DNA of 24,945 nucleotides. Source: JANNSW01 sp031431235 (GTDB taxonomy: Bacteria > Pseudomonadota > Alphaproteobacteria > Rhizobiales > Hyphomicrobiaceae). A model generated the notes under the pieces. That model saw nothing but the letters and a program-made list of their open reading frames with translations. It did not search any database and was not told the origin of the DNA. The stretch covers positions 1 through 24,945 of the forward strand of contig JANPDA010000021.1 of the NCBI GenBank assembly GCA_031431235.1, read 5' to 3'. Numbering within the stretch: position 1 is the stretch's first letter; every line of letters begins with the position of its first letter. Of the stretch, positions 23,599 through 24,945 are shown one piece after another. A program made the translations under genes and the position numbers.

Positions 23599-24341
23599 CG
23601 CGAGTAGATGGTGCCGATATTGGTCGGGTGGAATTGAGCTTCCCCCGGCATGCAATGGGCGACGACCGAGCGGCGCGGATTGAGCCCGCGATTGTCGCGC
23701 GAGCCGTGCCAAGTGCGGCCGTGATGGATCACGGCGGTGCCTGCCTTGACCACGATCGGCGTGATCGCGGGCGCGGCGACGCCAGCCGCCAGCGCCGCCG
23801 GGCGCATGTCCTCGAGCGGATCGTCGGGCGCGTGGAACTGCTTGATCGGCGCGGCGAGCGGCCATCGGTGCGAGCCGGCCACGTACTCGATCGTGCCCTG
23901 GTCGGCGCGGGTGTCGTCGAGCGTGATCCAGCAGGTCATCATCTCGCTTGGCGTGTAGTAGGCCTGATAGCTCTCGTCCTGGTGGAAGCCGAGCGGCTTG
24001 GTTCCCGGTGGCTTCCAGATGACGTTGTCCTGGTTGATGCGCGCGCCGTGCCAGCCGCGCAGCTCGGCGCAGGCGCGACCCAGGTCCTCGCGCAGCACGA
24101 TGCCGGCGATCACCCGATCCGACTTCCAGCCGTTGCAGATCTGGCGCGTCACGTCGGGCCGGTCCCGGCCGGTCTTCCAGTTCCATTCGTCGGGAGCGAG
24201 GCCGGTCTCGAACTGGCCTGAAAACAGCGGCTCGAAGCGCGCGCGGGCGGACGCAAGCGTCGCCGCATCGAGCACGTTCTCGACGATGACGAAACCGTCG
24301 CGCTCGAAGGCCGCGTGGTGGTCGGGGGAGAGGGTGATCAT
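23424..24341 (-). CDS. Phytanoyl-CoA dioxygenase (PhyH) family protein
   Basis: 305 aa from ATG 24341 (MITLSPDHHAAFERDGFVIVENVL, the typical family start; the frame is open further upstream without support). Fe(II)/2-oxoglutarate dioxygenase motifs: HQD with H120 and D122, distal H212 in HHGRTWHGSRDN, and a following RR that would bind 2-oxoglutarate. Other conserved parts are NVIWKPPGTKPLGFHQDESYQ and GTIEYVAGSH. It hydroxylates a small substrate that cannot be named. The final 30 residues are Ala/Thr-rich. The gene is convergent with the GH73-like gene and overlaps it by 175 bp; the overlap includes the conserved end (GFFPVLWRRDGYRSPW), so this frame is probably the one under selection. Confidence 0.9.
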   Translation of the reverse strand: MITLSPDHHAAFERDGFVIVENVLDAATLASARARFEPLFSGQFETGLAPDEWNWKTGRDRPDVTRQICNGWKSDRVIAGIVLREDLGRACAELRGWHGARINQDNVIWKPPGTKPLGFHQDESYQAYYTPSEMMTCWITLDDTRADQGTIEYVAGSHRWPLAAPIKQFHAPDDPLEDMRPAALAAGVAAPAITPIVVKAGTAVIHHGRTWHGSRDNRGLNPRRSVVAHCMPGEAQFHPTNIGTIYSRYRRSGTLEMDEGFFPVLWRRDGYRSPWIERFVSGGAIAARAPETSTASAAAGPATKG

Positions 24342-24464
24342 GGGGTAAGCCGTCCTGCGGTTGAGGGGCGGAGGATGCCGCGTGAACCGGGCCGAAGCAA
24401 GAGGACGATCGGCGCAGGCCAAAGCCCTCCGCGGCCCGAAGGCGGGCGGAGTGACCTTGCAGGG

Positions 24465-24519
24465 GGCGGAGCGGCCGGCCCTGGTGGATATTTTCGGATG
24501 CGGCCGGTGCCGCTCCGCC
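24465..24519. promoter_or_regulatory. Long stem-loop in the PhyH leader region
   Basis: GGCGGAGCGGC (24465-24475) pairs perfectly with GCCGCTCCGCC (24509-24519). The stem continues, after a two-base bulge, with CGGCC (24476-24480) and GGCCG (24502-24506), leaving a 21-base loop that is AT-rich in the middle (GATATTTTC). It lies about 120 bp upstream of the PhyH start. No T-run flanks it, so a simple terminator is unlikely on either strand; an mRNA leader structure or protein site is possible. Confidence 0.45.
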
Positions 24520-24714
24520 GCTGCTGGAAGGGTGTTTCGGCCGCCAAAGGCTCCGCTGCATCCCTGGCGGAGAGTAGTCTGGGCCGTATGCGAGAGCACG
24601 TGCCCGGACGGCAGCCAGACCCGGGATAGCCTAGGTCCCGGCCCTTGCCGACGCTCCCCGCCACCGTGACGCCAGCGCGCGTTTCCGGCCCCTGCATGGC
24701 GGGGATCGAGGCAG

Positions 24715-24744
24715 TTTACGCGAGCTGGCGAGGACGGGGATAAT
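24715..24744 (+). promoter_or_regulatory. Possible promoter for the terminal repeat ORF
   Basis: TTTACG (24715-24720), an 18-bp spacer and GATAAT (24739-24744). The -10 matches the consensus at five of six positions and the -35 at four of six. It is 24 bp before the ATG at 24769. Confidence 0.35.
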
Positions 24745-24768
24745 ACCAAGCAGCAAAAACCCCCACTC

Positions 24769-24945
24769 ATGAGTACGCCCACTCACCCAGCCTTTCAGGC
24801 CACCCCCTCCCACGTCGCCGGAGGCGAGTCTTCGACTCGTCGTGCCGTAGGCGCGTCTTCGACTCGACGTGCCGTAGGCGCGTCTTCGACTCGACGTGCC
24901 GTAGGCGCGTCTTCGACTCGACGTGCCGTAGGCGCGTCTTCGACT
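24769..24945 (+). CDS. Possible repeat protein, nine-residue units (3' end beyond window)
   Basis: From ATG 24769 the frame is open to the window edge, 59 codons. It begins MSTPTHPAFQATPSHVA and then enters nine-residue repeats: the first is GESSTRRAV and the following ones are GASSTRRAV, matching the 27-bp DNA repeat in frame. The units are basic and Ser/Thr-rich and would be disordered. No ribosome site is evident before the ATG. In this frame the first, variant unit differs from the others by one missense and one silent change. It may be a real low-complexity protein or simply a frame left open by a 27-bp (3 x 9) repeat whose function is at the DNA or RNA level. Confidence 0.3.
   Translation, partial: MSTPTHPAFQATPSHVAGGESSTRRAVGASSTRRAVGASSTRRAVGASSTRRAVGASST
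24823..24945. repeat. 27-bp tandem repeat of hairpin-forming units, running off the window
   Basis: Each unit is a left arm GGCGCGTC, an 8-base loop TTCGACTC, a right arm GACGTGCC and a spacer GTA. The arms pair over eight positions with one G-T wobble. Units: 24823-24849 (variant with GGCGAGTC and GTCGTGCC, which instead forms CGAGTC, TTC, GACTCG), 24850-24876, 24877-24903, 24904-24930 and 24931-24945 (cut by the edge). The later units are identical, which points to recent expansion. There are no spacers of varying sequence, so it is not a CRISPR. Confidence 0.92.

Larger units (their letters stand above)
24342..24768. other. Intergenic region upstream of the PhyH gene
   Basis: 427 bp without a supportable gene. 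Several open frames cross it on both strands but none has a ribosome site or family resemblance. It holds the long stem-loop at 24465-24519, a possible rightward promoter at 24715-24744, and presumably the leftward promoter of the PhyH gene. Confidence 0.5.

Noticed and set aside
21718..24561. 947-codon minus-strand frame from the MerR gene to beyond PhyH
   Set aside because: It crosses the tRNA-Pro, the MerR gene and PhyH in the wrong frame; produced by high GC.
24823..24945. CRISPR array
   Set aside because: The repeats are directly contiguous with a constant 3-base spacer; no variable spacers and no cas genes.

Overview
This 24.9 kb window is GC-rich chromosomal DNA from an alphaproteobacterium, most likely in or near the Hyphomicrobiales (Rhizobiales). 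Three things suggest this: the gene run rlpA-like / D-Ala-D-Ala carboxypeptidase / tmk / holB / metG / tatD; the set CBP3-type cytochrome chaperone, DUF177, plsX, fabH, bamE, ihfA and MerR regulator; and a DUF1127 protein. No integrase, transposase or phage gene is visible. Strong G/C bias at third codon positions opens very long antisense frames, which I treat as shadows.

Layout. (1) 1-3739, minus strand: the first 1246 residues of a secreted animal-type haem peroxidase with RTX calcium-binding repeats, running off the left edge. (2) 4163-5395, minus: an Asp/Glu racemase (maleate isomerase-like) protein with a RidA protein upstream. (3) 5603-9738: a less conserved stretch with a DUF1127 protein, a lipoprotein with a possible Cys-His-Asp triad, an XRE regulator, a GNAT-like protein and an unknown protein overlapping it tail to tail. 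Several perfect inverted repeats lie in the gaps here. (4) 10099-16627, plus: an envelope/replication/translation cluster of rlpA-like, PBP5-type carboxypeptidase, tmk, holB, metG and tatD. A palindromic element spans the metG stop and the tatD leader. (5) 16596-22488: fabH and plsX, DUF177 and the CBP3 chaperone (minus), then bamE, ihfA, MerR regulator and tRNA-Pro(GGG) (plus). This set looks rearranged relative to the order I recall from relatives, with a secreted NTF2/SnoaL-like gene between plsX and DUF177. (6) 22687-24341: a secreted GH73-like glucosaminidase and a PhyH-type dioxygenase, convergent and overlapping by 175 bp. (7) 24342-24945: a leader with a long stem-loop, then a 27-bp tandem repeat running off the right edge. 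Each repeat unit can fold as a hairpin and also encodes nine residues of an ORF that starts at 24769.

Functionally, much of the window serves the envelope (RlpA-like, PBP5-type carboxypeptidase, BamE, GH73, lipoprotein), lipid synthesis (PlsX, FabH), DNA supply and replication (Tmk, HolB), translation (MetG, tRNA-Pro) and respiratory complex III assembly (CBP3). The best candidates for something undescribed are the terminal hairpin/nonapeptide repeat and the XRE / GNAT-like / unknown-protein neighbourhood with its dyad-symmetric sites. All assignments come from reading motifs; no database search was made.
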